Source of the DNA: Sequoia sempervirens
Lineage: Eukaryota; Streptophyta; Pinopsida; Cupressales; Cupressaceae
NCBI GenBank assembly: GCA_007258455.2
Contig: VDFB02270651.1
Location: 695,996,197 to 696,060,196, forward strand
DNA length: 64,000 bases
Direction of reading: 5' to 3'
A program made the position numbers and the translations under genes. A model generated the notes under the pieces. That model was not told where the DNA came from, made no database searches, and saw only the letters and a program-made list of their open reading frames with translations. Each line of letters begins with the position of its first letter. Position 1 is the first letter of the stretch. Shown in pieces: positions 1-12,194 of the stretch.

Positions 1-336
1 GGTGTCTTTCCGCGATCAATCGACTACAACAAGAATATTAAAAACATTATCAAAATTAATGCAATAAACTTATGAAAACAACATAATAATAAAAAAAATT
101 GCTCGTATCTAATTTGTACAATTACAATGAGGTAAACCTATCAGGCAGAAGCGCCTAAAGATACATTGTGATTTGTGCTCTGGGCCGAAGCCTTCTCTGT
201 ATGATCAATGTCCCACTGTGACAAAAATTAAATTTAAAAAAACATTACTGAAATGAAACCAATAGACTTACAAAAAAAAACATAAGAATAAAATCATATA
301 TTGGAGTCATTAATTGGAGGTTGGGTAAAATGGTAC
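1..336. other. No recognisable feature
   Basis: AT-rich sequence between the window edge and the C-terminal end of the SET pseudogene. I see no coding, repeat or RNA signal here. Confidence 0.5.
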
Positions 337-1115
337 ATAGTACATACCACCCCCATAGTAACTATGTTTGTAACTAAGTAATTCAAATTGTAATCGATTA
401 GCAACTCTTCCCCTGTAGTTATTGATTTTATCCCACATATGAATACACGGTTTCCCTCGCGCACCTCAAATATACAATTGGGTTGCTTATTTGTTGACCC
501 AGATCATGTACTATTTATAAACCCTACAATATTCCCTAATGATTTTGGCCTTCTGTCAATGTACATAGCCACTCCTTTATTTTAATCCTTATCTTTTAGC
601 TATATATAATTTTCTGATAGTGCATACCTACACATACTTCGTGTATATTGAACTAGTTGCATCCAATCTTTATAACTATAACAGGGTCCGACATACTCCA
701 TCAATTCAATAACTTTGTTGTAACAAACCTTTATGTCATTCATGCAAAATAGGCCCAAACCATGTAATGACGATGGTGCTATGCGATATGTCCTCTCGTT
801 GACACAAAAATCAGTGTTTGTTGGAGGAAGTTCCCTGGGTACCCATTGTTTCTGTAGATGTTTGTACCTCAATGGAACCTCGATGTCACCTATGCTCTCA
901 TCATCATAATAAAATGACCCCCCTTAAGTAAGAAAAAATTCCATGCGTTTACAAAATTTTCTTCTAATCTTTTGATCTCTAGTTGATCTCCCTCCTTTAG
1001 ACATACATGTCTTGCTTTCCTCTTCTCTTCCTGAATTTGCCTTGTTCGAGGAAGACAGATCTCACAAATACCTATTTGGTGGTACTTGCACTCATAAGGA
1101 TGTTGGATGGAGTTC
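337..1115 (-). pseudogene. SET-domain methyltransferase-like pseudogene
   Basis: Read on the minus strand, the sequence translates as a SET-like protein. From about 1115 it has a Cys-rich stretch (ECKYHQIGICEICLP), then a basic linker. A frameshift at a G run near 915-920 follows, then the SET core with SSLHGLGLF and VIELMEYVGP (830-690). After stops near 600 it resumes with GNIVGFINST, an internal stop, NCIFEVREGNRVF and GEELLIDYN near 390. These match the canonical GxGLF, NCxF and GEEL(L/T)xDY motifs of SET lysine methyltransferases. At least three in-frame stops and one frameshift make it non-functional. Known family role: histone or protein lysine methylation using S-adenosylmethionine. 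Whether it is a processed gene copy or a fragment carried by a transposon cannot be told. Confidence 0.8.
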
Positions 1116-1929
1116 TTTCATGGTGATGTGATCCTAAGGTGACATTATGATTAATCTATCATTTCATCACTAGAATTTTGCAGGTTATAAGGTAATCAAG
1201 TCTTGATAGATTGCAAGTTATTGTTACTACCGTCCAAATGTGTCCATCACAAATCAAATCTACTTAACATTTTAACTACCAAAATTTGTAACAAGTGTTA
1301 AATGTGATTATGATCCACCAGTTACACAACCCATGCCTCAAATATATTCTCTAATTGTAATCAAAGGACTTTTACTCTTCATTCAAGTAAATAAACTTGA
1401 AGGGAAACACCACCAAGTGGTTTACTGGACACCTACATGACTAAAAATAGCAGAAAATTTGCATTTAATTTCCATATGTCTAAGTGGTTAATGGGGAGGG
1501 AGTGTGTACTAGGCCTGGTTAAGTCATCATAAGTTTAGGCTTTGGAAATAACTTTTTTTTAAAGTCATCTTAAATCTTCCTATGTCTAATTTCTTGGAGA
1601 CTTTTGGTATGTTTTAAGGTAGGATGATTGATGAAAGAGCCCAAAGAGCCTTTCTCCATGGTATCCAAGTACACATAGCAGTGGTCTTCTCTTATACTAT
1701 TGGACATGATTTAAAAAACTTAGCTAGGAATTATTCATTTAACCTAAGGTTTTCTCATAATGTCATCATTAGAAAAGTATGATCAAATTCTTCTATTATG
1801 AAGAATTGGTCTATGTGCGTCTAGTAATCACTATAAATTTTTATAAAATGACTAATTGCATTAGGTTGGAGAGAATAAACTTTGAATTCTTCAAAGATTA
1901 TATTCCTCTATTCATAATTTTTAAGGGTT
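1116..1929. other. No recognisable feature
   Basis: AT-rich sequence with short ORFs only. I recognise no domain, repeat or RNA structure. Confidence 0.45.
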
Positions 1930-3165
1930 GTGTGTGGAGGAGGTTATCACTACCAAGAAGGGAGGAGACCTTTCCTTGTGATGGAACTTCAAAAAATTTC
2001 TCTTTGTGTTCCATTTTTATCTTGCCTTATGTCTCTGGTCATCTACGGTGTTTGGGAAAAGCCTAAGGTTGGGGTTTTACCTTTTTCTTCATGTAAAACC
2101 CTAGTGTTTATCATACGCCTTGGGTGGGATCTTTTGGGCCATTACTTTTTGGAATATCACAAGGCAATCCAATTGGCTGGTGACACATGTTCTTTTTGGA
2201 TTGATGCTTGTTTGCTCCTTTTTCTATAAGAAGGATTTCAAGGCCAGAAGTACGTGTTAGCAAGTTAGATATTTTTGGTCAAGTCTTGATGAAGTTGTAG
2301 AGAAAATTGTAAAGTCTGATGGTTTTAGGGAAAATGCAATTTAGGTTTTGAGTCATTCTGTAGTAGGTTTTAAATTCATGGGGATTTGACATTTTATGAC
2401 AGTACTAGCATTTGAATTGATATGATTAATTCAAACTCACGTCTCTCCATTGTACAAGCATATCTGGATTTTGAATAAAATGATCAAGGGTTGTTTTGTT
2501 CATCTCATTGTTGTGGTGTGTATGATTCTTCTTTTAGCTTTAATTCAAGGAATTAATTAAAATGCTTGAATGGGATTGTAGGTGGATATGTTTTGTATAA
2601 GGATTTGATAAGTAGTATTGGGTTAGAATACATATTGATGAGATTGTAAAGCAATGTTATCAAGTATCTTATATGTTATGTGTTAAATCTATCATAAACC
2701 CTTAGATGCTTATAAATTTGACTCCTCCAATGGATATATGGAACTGATCTAAGTTGTACTTATTTGTATGGTTTAGTATTTGTTTTCCTTTAACTAGATA
2801 TTGCTACAAATTGAAAATCAATGACTATCTTATACTGTGAAATGTTGTTTTAGTTATCTCATGCTCCAAATAGTTGATATTATTGATAAACAGCCAATTC
2901 TATTCAGTATTATCCTATTATGTTGAGCTATTAAATGAGATTATCTATTGTTGTTAATGTTATTTATGATGATGGTGCAGAGGTTGTAAACGCATTAAGG
3001 GATCACTCTAAGGGTCTTGCAGAGCCCAAAGTGTAGGAGGTCTTTAAAATCCTCGTCAGTTGGTCCAGGTCCTTCGAGCTACCCTTTATTGGAATTAGAA
3101 ATTCCATAGGTAGATTAGAAGATCAACCTGCTTATCGTAAAAAGAACCAACACCTTGCATATGTT
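1930..3165 (+). repeat. T-rep family, copy A
   Basis: This copy shares its 3' portion (about 2170-3160) with copies B (minus, 5931-6900), C (12195-12850) and D (13300-14265). It contains a short hydrophobic reading frame (1981-2229) ending in the same DACLLL-F type C-terminus as the long ORF of copy B. The piece 1979-2145 is also similar to 12030-12192 on the minus strand. Unlike the other copies, A does not run into telomere-like sequence after position ~3165. It continues instead with sequence absent from B, C and D, whose minor coding potential I cannot identify. Confidence 0.7.
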
Positions 3166-3554
3166 TGTGGTGGAGGTATTAAAGAAGAATTGTATGCCTC
3201 TATTTCCATTCATTAGATCTACCTTAGCCTAGCATATACTTGGGCTAAGTCTCCAATTGCTTCAAACTCATGCGATGAAGGCTATGTGTGATGAAATCCT
3301 AGACCTCAACCAAGATGTGGGTAGATTATGGGAGTTTTTCCAAGACCTGAGGATGGTCGATAAAAATGTGAAAGACTAAGCTATTTTACTTTTTCTATCT
3401 TATCTTATACCATTCTACGAGAATGGGGGTTCCAATGTACGAGAAGATCTTTGGAAACTAGGCATGAAAATTGCAGGTTAAAGAGAATGGGGGTGCCAAA
3501 CTTATAGTACTCATTGCCCCTTGGTCATCGATTTTCCTTGAGTTCCCTCAACCT
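3166..3554. other. Unassigned flank of T-rep copy A
   Basis: This sequence follows the shared repeat but is unique to copy A. A short open stretch (about 3272-3378, plus) has an acidic, helical composition, with no family recognised. Confidence 0.35.
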
Positions 3555-3775
3555 CATCCTCGACATTGGTATTGACCTTGTTTTCACCCCTACAAACTCT
3601 TCCTTGGCGCTGATATTGACCTTGTTTTCACTCCTCCAAACTCTTCGTTGGTGCTGGTATTGACGTTGTTTTAACTCCAAACTCTTCCTCGGCACTAGCA
3701 TTGACCTTGTTTTCACTACTCCAAACTCTTCCTTGGTGTTGGTATTGACCTTTCACTTCTCCAATTTGACGAGCT
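3555..3775. repeat. 44-bp minisatellite
   Basis: About 4.5 tandem units. The word ATTGACC or ATTGACG recurs at 3571, 3615, 3659, 3700 and 3744, a period of 44 with one 41-base unit. Each unit also carries CCAAACTCTTCCTTGG. The reading frame across it merely reflects the repeat. Confidence 0.9.
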
Positions 3776-3829
3776 ACAACCTGGTTTCGTTAGGTTTTAT
3801 AGTATGGTAATTTAATTGAAAATTTTGGC

Positions 3830-4075
3830 GCCATTTAGCTAGGTATTAATATTCTACAATATAGTTAAGTATATATTAGCTATATTTTACATAATAAATA
3901 ATATAATTATTCAACTTATTATAATTATATATTATATTCTTTAACAAAATTATTAAATACGTATAAAATTACTATAATTAATAATTAATAATAAGTATAT
4001 TTTTATATAATACAAAATATAATTAATATAATATATATTTAATATAATAGTAATATATATTAATATGAGAGAGAG
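3830..4075. other. Very AT-rich tract
   Basis: Alternating TA, AAT and ATT words with almost no G or C. It is compatible with a matrix-attachment-like or simply decayed region, and nothing is coding. Confidence 0.6.
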
Positions 4076-4204
4076 AAACTAGATTTTGATTGGTTGTTTT
4101 ATGTCAACAATCCAAGGATGGCATATGTCCTTGGGGAGTTATGCTCAAGGTAGCATGCCATTTGATTAAAGATATGATAATTCTCCTTTAAGACCTCTTC
4201 AATG

Positions 4205-4765
4205 TACCTATTGCACACTTAAGGAGACAAAGAAAATATAGGGAAGAAAATATAGAGAGAGGGAGATAATGAGAAACATACAAATAGAAAGGGAGACAAA
4301 GAGATAGCGAGAGGTAGAGAGATAAAGAGATAAGGATGAATAGATAGAGATATAGGGAGGGTGATTGATATATCTCTCTCTGTCGCTCTCTATATGTCTA
4401 TATCTCCCACTATATATGTCACTCCCTCTTCCCCCCTCTATCTATTGAGGTATCTCTCCCTCTCCCCCTTTCTCTCTCATTCACTCCATCTCTCCCTCCA
4501 TCTCTCCTACTCTATATCTCTATCTCTATTTCTCTTTTTATCTCCCTCTCACTTCTCTCTCTATCTCTTTCTATCTATATACCTTTCTCTCCCTCCCCCT
4601 CTCTATCTCTCACCATATCTCCCTCCCTATCCCCTCTATCCATCAACTCTCTATCTCCACCTCTCTTCCTTTCTCTTCCCATATATCTCCATCTCTCTTT
4701 TTCTTCCCATATATCTCTATCTCTATCTCTTTCTCTCCCGATCTATCTCTATCTCCCCATATATT
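4205..4765. repeat. GA-rich block followed by CT-rich block
   Basis: Positions ~4205-4360 are almost purely purine (GAGATAGAGA-like words). Positions ~4370-4765 on the same strand are almost purely pyrimidine (CTCTATCTCCC-like words). The switch is abrupt. Because the two blocks are complementary in composition they could fold back on each other. A 136-residue Ser/Leu/Tyr-rich frame on the plus strand is a low-complexity artefact. Confidence 0.85.
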
Positions 4766-5770
4766 AACTAAGAAGCCATGCAAGCATACAATAATATATG
4801 TTGGTAAAAATATAATAGTGTTTTATTAAACTATAAGTAACACTTATCTTTCTAATGTCAAGCCTTCTTATAAAAATAGTCTTTTATGAAACTATAAGTA
4901 GATTATTGTCACCACTCTTTATTCAAAATGAAATTCCAAATGTAGCAATTGTTTTGTTGCTTTTGTAAAGTTTCATTAACCAAGATATTTACTGGGTTGA
5001 ATAAAGTTGTGTTATGACTCTTCATCTCTTTAAAATAATTAGACAATATTAGCAAGATCAGGAAGGGAAGAAAACTAAAATAATTCAAAATAGGGGTAGT
5101 TGTGGGTTTGTTGGTTTTCTTTGTATACTATATACTTAGTTCCTCTAGGATAAATAAGTCACTTTAGATCATTTTCTTAGTTGTGTATCCTAACTAATAT
5201 AGAGTAAGCTTTTTAATTTTAATTGACTACTACATAATAGTTTGTGTTGAAAGAATTTTTTCCATTCTTTGTATTTTTTACATTGGGATACAAATCATAT
5301 TTAATTTCATGCCAATATACTTCCTTCATAAAGATATTTGTTTGAAATAAGTTCTTCATAACCCATATAATCAAATCATAATTAACCGATCAAAAAGGCA
5401 ATAGGAATTTTCTAAAGAAAAGAAAATTTGACCCAATCATAAGTGTATATCCTTCAAAGAAAGGAGTGATCCACCTTAGCAATAAAAAATACCTGATTTA
5501 GACCTAGGTATTTGCTGGATCATGATGGGCCAAAAAGTGGTAAAATGAAAAAACTAGTGTTTTGAACTCGCCAAAAAATGTGAAAAATCCCGAGTTGACT
5601 TTTTTTTTAGGTTGGGTGTCAGTACATTGCTCCATAGAAATTCCCAAGCCAAAGTAATACAAATTAGATATCCGATTATTTTTGGATATCCAATTCATGT
5701 CTAATATCTAATTTGAAAAAAAATTTAAAATGTAATATTTTGGTGATATAAATAGGATATCCGATCTAAA
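4766..5770. other. No recognisable feature
   Basis: AT-rich sequence with short frames only, ending at the assembly gap. Nothing supportable. Confidence 0.45.
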
Positions 5771-5870
5771 NNNNNNNNNNNNNNNNNNNNNNNNNNNNNN
5801 NNNNNNNNNNNNNNNNNNNNNNNNNNNNNNNNNNNNNNNNNNNNNNNNNNNNNNNNNNNNNNNNNNNNNN
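5771..5870. other. Assembly gap, 100 N
   Basis: Exactly 100 unknown bases, a conventional placeholder for a gap of unknown size. It falls immediately after the telomere-like tail of T-rep copy B, so the array probably defeated assembly. Confidence 0.99.
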
Positions 5871-5925
5871 AGGTTTAGGGGTTAAGGGTTTAGGCTTTTG
5901 GGTTAAGGGTAGAGGGAAGTGTTGG
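5871..5925 (-). repeat. Degenerate telomere-like array
   Basis: On the plus strand the sequence reads AGGTTTAGGGGTTAAGGG and variants, resembling the plant telomere unit TTTAGGG. It sits at the 3' end of copy B and continues into the gap. Confidence 0.75.
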
Positions 5926-6837
5926 TTTTGTTTTACAATGTAACTGGGTTGGTCTTCTAATCTACCTATGGAATTGCCAATCCAAATCAAGGGAAGCTTG
6001 AAGGACCTAGACCAACTGACGAGGACTTTAAAAAATCTTCCTACACTTTGGGATCTACAAGACCTGCGAGGGTGATCCCTTAATGTGTTTACAACCTCTG
6101 CACCAATATCATAAACAACATTAATAATAACAGATAATCTCATTTAATAGCTCAACATAATAGGATAATATCGAATAGAATTGGCTATTCATCAACATTA
6201 TCAACTATTTGGAGCATGAGATAACTACAACACAATCCCAAGATAAAATAGGTCATTGATTTGCAATTTTTAGCAAGCTCTAGGTAAAGATGAACAAATA
6301 CTGAGTCATACAACTTAGATCAGTGCCATATACGCATTGTGGGAGTAAAATTCATAATTATTCAAGGGTTGATGACATATTTAACACATAACATATATGA
6401 TCCCTGATAACATTGCATTGCAATCTCATCAATATGTATTCTAACCCAATACTACTTATCAAATCCTTAAATAGAACATATCCACCTATAATCCCATTTG
6501 AGCATTTTAATTAATCCCTTGAATTAAAGCTAAAATAAGGATCATACACACCATAATAATGAGATGAATGAAACAACCCTTAGTTATCTTATTCAAAATT
6601 CAAATATGCATGTACATTGGAGAGACATGAGTTTGAATTTATTATTTCAACTCAAATGCTAGTACTGCTATACAACGTTAAATCCCCATGAATTCAAAAC
6701 CTAATATAGAATGACTCAAAACCTAAATTGTATTTTCTAAAACCATTGAACTTTACAATTTTCTCTATAACTTCACCTAGACTCGGCCCAAAATTATCTA
6801 ACTTGCTAACCCGTACTTCTGGCCTTGAGATCCTTCT
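5926..6837 (-). repeat. T-rep copy B, 3' untranslated part
   Basis: This follows the stop codon of the long ORF (TAA at 6838-6840, minus) and is shared, in order, with copies A, C and D. It contains a short frame (5931-6143, minus, motif VGRFFKVLV) that is open in B and D but broken in A and C. It may be a fossil exon; I do not recognise it. Confidence 0.75.
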
Positions 6838-9800
6838 TATAGAAAAATGAAGGAGAAAACAAGCATCAAGCCAGAAAGTACAAATGTCACCAGCCAATTG
6901 GAATACCTGGTGACATTGCAAAAATCTTTACAACAACAATCACCTTGGAGAATATTCATGTTCATCATGCCAGCTAAGAAAAGTTGGTGCAGTAACAAAA
7001 GCCATAAGAATCCCACACCAAGACTGCCACCAAAGAAAAACTGGAAACCATTGTAACTGTAATAGCTTATTTTCCAACTGTTAGCAGCCCACTTCTTTTA
7101 TTCTTCCTTAGTTAAATATTTAGTTACCCATTTCTGATATTCTTCATCAGTCAGCTAGTCAAAATTAATTACCTCATTTACCTTAGCATTATAAGTTGTA
7201 TATTTAACCACTACTTAATTTGCATCTCTTTGAAAAGATTCTAAAAATGAGCTGGTACTAATGATTTTATACATACAACTCACCAACAAATCATAATCCG
7301 ACTCATCAAAAATTAATTTAATTTGGTTGTTGATGACCTCATTTGCCTAATCTTTCCACTGCTAGAGTGACATGATATTTCCCTACTCATTAATTATATC
7401 AGGTAACAATGTGTGACCCCAATCATCAAAATTCTTCACCAATTCCTTGATCCTCCTACTCAAGTCATCTAGTAAGATCTAAAAACCTTGCAATGATTTG
7501 ACTAACACATGAATATGCTTTAATGATTGGAGCCTATTATTTGAATCAAACCTTGAGGCTGTATACATTATACCCAAATCACTGGCCCTAGCGATCCAAT
7601 TTTCAATTAGTGGTATCACTACCTCCTGGTGCCTATCTATATTCTTTGTTGCATCAAATAATAAAGAATATAAAGAATTTATATATGATAATCTATTATC
7701 AACCTTTTCATTTAAGTGCCTCAAGATAGTAGTGACAATCTCCTTTTTCTTTGAAAGAGATCCCTCCTCACTTACCTTTAATGATGCTTGTAATTCTTCA
7801 ATTTTCTGCATGAGCTGCTTCTTTGTAGGATCGAAAAAGAACTCTATTTCTTCATCAATTAGTTCTAAAGGATGTGTGAGAGAAGGATTTTGACTAGGAT
7901 ACCCTGGCATGGAAAAAATTGGAGAATCAGGAGGCACTAACCCTGATGTGGAAGGTAATGAACTAATTCCTGGAGCACTTGACATCTCCCCAATCTATTT
8001 ATACCTTAACCTATCCACCTCAGTCTGCAACTCAACATTCTTTTGCTGCATTTTGTTGTATTCCTCAATCAAAAGGTTATACTTCTCCATCAAGCTCTTC
8101 TTTTCAGCCTCTTCTCTTTCAACAATCTTTTGGGCCAATTTGGCCACATTCACAATTAGATTAGTGGCCTCAGTGGTTGAGGTCTATGAAGCTTTTTTAT
8201 TATTAACCCTCCTCTAAAGTTTGGGTTAATATCTGTAACATCTGACTTTCTCCCTTGTGGGGCCAATGCCCAAATTTCCAAAGTCTCATACTCTTCACTA
8301 AAGGAAGAGTCTTGCAGTGCTACCTTGACCTCTTCTTCAGAGTCTTGCAAGGGATGCTTACACTTTAGAATAGTGTTACATGCTATAGCATCTGCAATGT
8401 CCCATTCAGGCATAATCAATACACCAACCTGAGTTACTAGTTTTCTTCCTTCCTCAGGAGTAATGTTCTTTAATTCTTCTATTAATTCAACTTTGAATTC
8501 CTCATCATTCTCTTGGTTTGACCTGTCAGGTCTCAACTCTCTCCTCTTTTTACATTTATCTTGATATTCCTCAAATTTTATCCTCCATACCAATTGCAAG
8601 AAGATGAGAGTTTTTATAAATGCGTCATCATCAAGAAACTCCTTACATGCCTCCATTATTGCATCTTGTACACATTTTCCTTTCATATCCAAATCGGATA
8701 AAACCAATTCAACTAACCTAGGAGGGGAAAGCATACCAATCTGCATATCTTGATCAGTAACAACAATCTCATCCATCACATCCTCTGGTGGTTGATCAGT
8801 CCTTTGCCTCTTAGGGATTGGTTCAGATGGTGGTGATGAAGGACTATCTTCTAGTGATGATTCCAAATCAATAATCTTAATTTCCCCAGGTGTTTTGAGC
8901 TTTGGACCTGGCTGTGTAGGCAATTTCATTATTTGTTTACCTTTTCTGTCCACTTCTTCATCACTATTGTCATCCTTTTTCCTCCTATAAATGGGCAACC
9001 TTTCTGTAGGCTGGTATTTTGGCCTTGTCTCCATTAGCCTGACACCTTGTTCCTGGACACCCAAACTCAATTCCAAGTTTATCTTCTTGGTTCTCAAGGT
9101 GCCCATAATTTCTTTGAAGTTCTACATCAAAAAATCAATTTTCTTATGATGTGGACTGAACTCCAACAATGGATCATACTTTGGATCCGTTTTGTGCACA
9201 ATATATAATAGCTTATCATAAGCTATCCATGTCTCCTTGTTCAACTCCTTCCTATTTAGATCAAATTTGTTTCTAATCAGGTGCTCAAGAAAGTTGAACT
9301 CATGCACAAACTTGCTACCCTTTATTCTCTGTCTGAAAAGGGCAAAGAAGCTCTCAAGATCATGTTGCCTCTTTGGACCACACCTTAAGTGGTAATCATC
9401 AAATAATTTTCCAAAGTGTACCCATCCTCCCTTTGAAAATACAAAATCAAATACCACTGTATAATCTGGGAAAAATGTTCCTTTACCCCTCCCAGTGAGG
9501 TTATCCTCATGGATACAACCTATTTTCCACATAACCTCTGCAAATCCCACTCTTGATGGCACATTGTATTGTAGTATATGGGGGGTTCCTTGAAAACTGT
9601 ATACCCTCAAAATAGTGTTGACTGGGTATGGAATAATGCCACCCCAGTTATGTAGAATTTTAATTTTGGCCTCCTCCCCTTCAGTATGAGGAAATCATAC
9701 AATTCCTCAGGGATCCTAGGTACATTCACCATCAATCTGGCCCTCAATTTGGAAGCAAAGCAATTATCAAATTGCACATAACTGGTGCCTTCTTTATTAC

Positions 9801-10787
9801 ATGATAAATCTCCAGTCCATATCTGTACATGAAATCTTTCTCCATCAACAAATTTCCTTAATTCCATCTTCTCAGAAAAGAAGTTAGCATTCTTGCACAA
9901 GAACATATGCATCAACATAGAATACCAAAATAATTGAGTGCCTACATCATTCCACTACAACTTTGACAGCCCTTCATGTATCCTTTTAGCCAAGAAGGAG
10001 GCAAAATCATATGTCACAGAGAAATTGGAGTGTTGTATTTGCACCCCCATGAACATGTAGGCAATGGGCATCACCGTGCTAGGATTGAAACCTAAAATAT
10101 GTCACAATGAATAAAAAGTGGCCAAGAAATTATTTGCAAAGCAATTTACTCTAAATGGTTCTTAGTCACTAGGGCTAATATAAAATCTTGAACCCCCTGC
10201 CCTAGCCAGATGAGGTGGAAGCAACTTAGCTCTGAAAAGAGAATTTAATTTTCCATATTCTTGCTTCATTTCCTCAAGATTGATAGGAACCAAGTATACA
10301 CTTGGCTCACTCAAATCAAAAACCTATTGGACCTCTTCTCTGTTATTGCTCAATAGAACCCTTCCATCATTGTCCCTAATTACCCACGTGATAGGGTCAT
10401 ATCTCGCAGCCACGACCCTAAGCAAATCTATATCAGGGAACACATTTGGCACAACCAACTTCCTCATATCATACATCCAGCCATTTGATAAGGGGTGAGG
10501 CAAATTTTTCTATCCATACCACAGTCTAAACATCTCCAAACCTGTAAGAGGAACCCTAGCATTGACTATATTTGAACAATTATATACCAATCCCTCCCCT
10601 AGGATTTTCCTCGCATCAGAACCAACCCCTTCTTCCTATCATTTGTTGACAATGGGAATTGATCCAAGAAATCATCATATAGGTTCCTACTCAAATAATA
10701 AATTTGGCCAGAGTGTTGCTTTGGAGGTGCCATCTTGGATAAACTAGGGCTTACTATTTCACAATTCAAATAATTAGGACTAACCAA
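6838..10787 (-). pseudogene. Long uncharacterised ORF (T1), membrane-anchored C-terminus
   Basis: A single decayed reading frame of roughly 1,250 codons, with a frameshift near 10610, another near 9610 and about a dozen stops. Order from the N-terminus: start near MAPPKQHS (~10733); a region with YDPITWVI and GRVLLSN (~10400); GTPHILQYNVPSR (~9580); an acidic stretch with the nuclear-localisation-like PIPKRQRT (~8810); a heptad-rich coiled coil (~8160-7995); a Pro/Ser linker (~7950); an alpha-helical region; then two hydrophobic segments, FFFGGSLGVGFLWLLLL (~7000) and WLVTFVLSGLMLVFSFIFL, ending at 6841. It lacks gag, protease, RT and integrase motifs. It is distantly similar to the ORF at 16999-20520. 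Its function is unknown; an extra ORF of a retroelement is my inference. Confidence 0.7.
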
Positions 10788-11000
10788 AAAATGAAATTAC
10801 AAAATAAAACCCTACAATTCCCCACAATTCAATCAACCTACAGCCCTAAAACATTTATCAACAAGCCCAATAACAAGCATTTTGTAAACCTTTTTTCTAA
10901 TTCAAGTGTAGAATAACCAAGCGACACAAAAATTAACTCACGACTTTTGTGTTTGTAGAAATCCAAATTCTTTGTTGTAGAAACTCACAACTTCACTTTT

Positions 11001-11014
11001 GGCTCTGAGACCGC
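11001..11014 (-). promoter_or_regulatory. Possible primer-binding site (tRNA-iMet type)
   Basis: The minus strand reads GCGGTCTCAGAGCC, close to the plant tRNA-iMet primer-binding sequence TGGTATCAGAGCC, with differences at the 5' side. It lies about 210 bases upstream of the start of ORF T1 in the same orientation. That suggests T1 belongs to an LTR-type element. Confidence 0.4.
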
Positions 11015-11020
11015 TTTCTT

Positions 11021-11820
11021 AAAATACTTGAATGATTTGTTATACAATAAAAGAAGGAGAATTTTTTTATTTTGATCAAACCATGCCAGCAAGTGTCTCA
11101 TCTGCCATTAAATCTTACTTGTGCACTACATGAAAGGCTCCAATCGTATTTGATGTTGATTTAAATATTAGTTGTCAATCCATAAGTTTGATCAAATCAT
11201 CAAACGACTACCTTCAAAACAAGCTGACAATCGCCAACATGGCAATAAGGGGCCCACCATACCATACGTTGCCAAGGAAATACATGTGGCAGATGCCTGC
11301 GATATCGCAATTAGTAAAGACCTTGCAACTATTGATCACGCGAGAGTGAGCAACCATAGATCCTAATCATCAATGATCTTGTTCCTTTGAAACAATTGTC
11401 GGCTTTATCATTAACCATCTAGCAGCTTTCCCGCCAAGATAATAACATCTTCGTAGATTTGAAACACATGCATCTGAAGAACACTTTAGTAACCTACTGC
11501 ATAACATATTAAAGCCGGATTAAATTACCAAGGTATTTCCCTTATTCCTTCGAATTTACCAAATAAGATACGTGGTGGTCGCCCGTGATATCGTGATTAA
11601 TAAAGACCTTGTGATTTATGATCATGTGATGGCAAGCAATGATTGAGATCAAACGACAATTGATCAACGGTCACACAAACTCATCCCCTTCGGATTCATC
11701 AAATGGGACACGTGGTGCCCACCTGTGATATCGTGATCAACCAAAGTAGTGTGGTGGAGTCATTGTGGGATGGCGGGGAATGACTAAGGTCAAACAACAG
11801 TCGATTGATGGTCACACAAA
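11021..11820 (-). promoter_or_regulatory. Putative 5' regulatory/LTR region with 137-bp repeats
   Basis: Two tandem copies (11562-11698 and 11699-~11820, offset 137) share GATATCGTGAT and GGTCACACAAA. A more diverged third copy lies at about 11240-11360. The last copy contains a G-box, CACGTGG (11708-11714), degraded in the others to ACGTGG and CATGTGG. Position upstream of T1 suggests an enhancer-bearing U3. No matching 3' LTR was found, so the LTR identity is unproven. Confidence 0.45.
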
Positions 11821-12192
11821 TTACCCTTTGCAAAATAAAAAATTTATTAAAAGAACGAGGGGGACATCACTAGGCAGATGATAAACGATCAACATAAGAT
11901 GTTTTAAAACAATGAAACACAGGGCCGACCAAGACTTAGGGAAAAATAAAGTCTCAAGGCCCAAGAGACTCAACCTTAGATGAAACGATGGGGCATAAGA
12001 TGTTTTAGAGGCCCTCCAAAAGTAACAGAAAAATAGATCCCACCCAAGGCGTAAGACAAACAATGGGATTTTACATGAAGAAAAAGCTAAAATCCCAACA
12101 TTAGGATTTTCCCAAACACCATGAAAGACCAGAGACATAAGGCATGACAGGAAAGGAAAACAAGAAACAAATTTTGAAGTTCCATCAGAAAG
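11821..12192 (-). repeat. Inverted fragment related to T-rep copy A
   Basis: On the minus strand this is similar to 1979-2145 of copy A (words CCTTATGTCTCTGGTC and CGCCTTGGGTGGGATCT). It carries a 129-residue hydrophobic frame. It is joined head to head with plus-strand copy C at ~12193. Confidence 0.65.
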
Positions 12193-12194
12193 AG

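Noticed and set aside
4361..4771. 136-residue plus-strand frame rich in Ser, Leu, Tyr
   Set aside because: Lies wholly in CT-rich simple sequence; composition alone keeps it open.
11001..11014. Confident assignment of ORF T1 to a Copia-type LTR element
   Set aside because: The primer-binding-site match is imperfect and no pair of LTRs could be found in the window.
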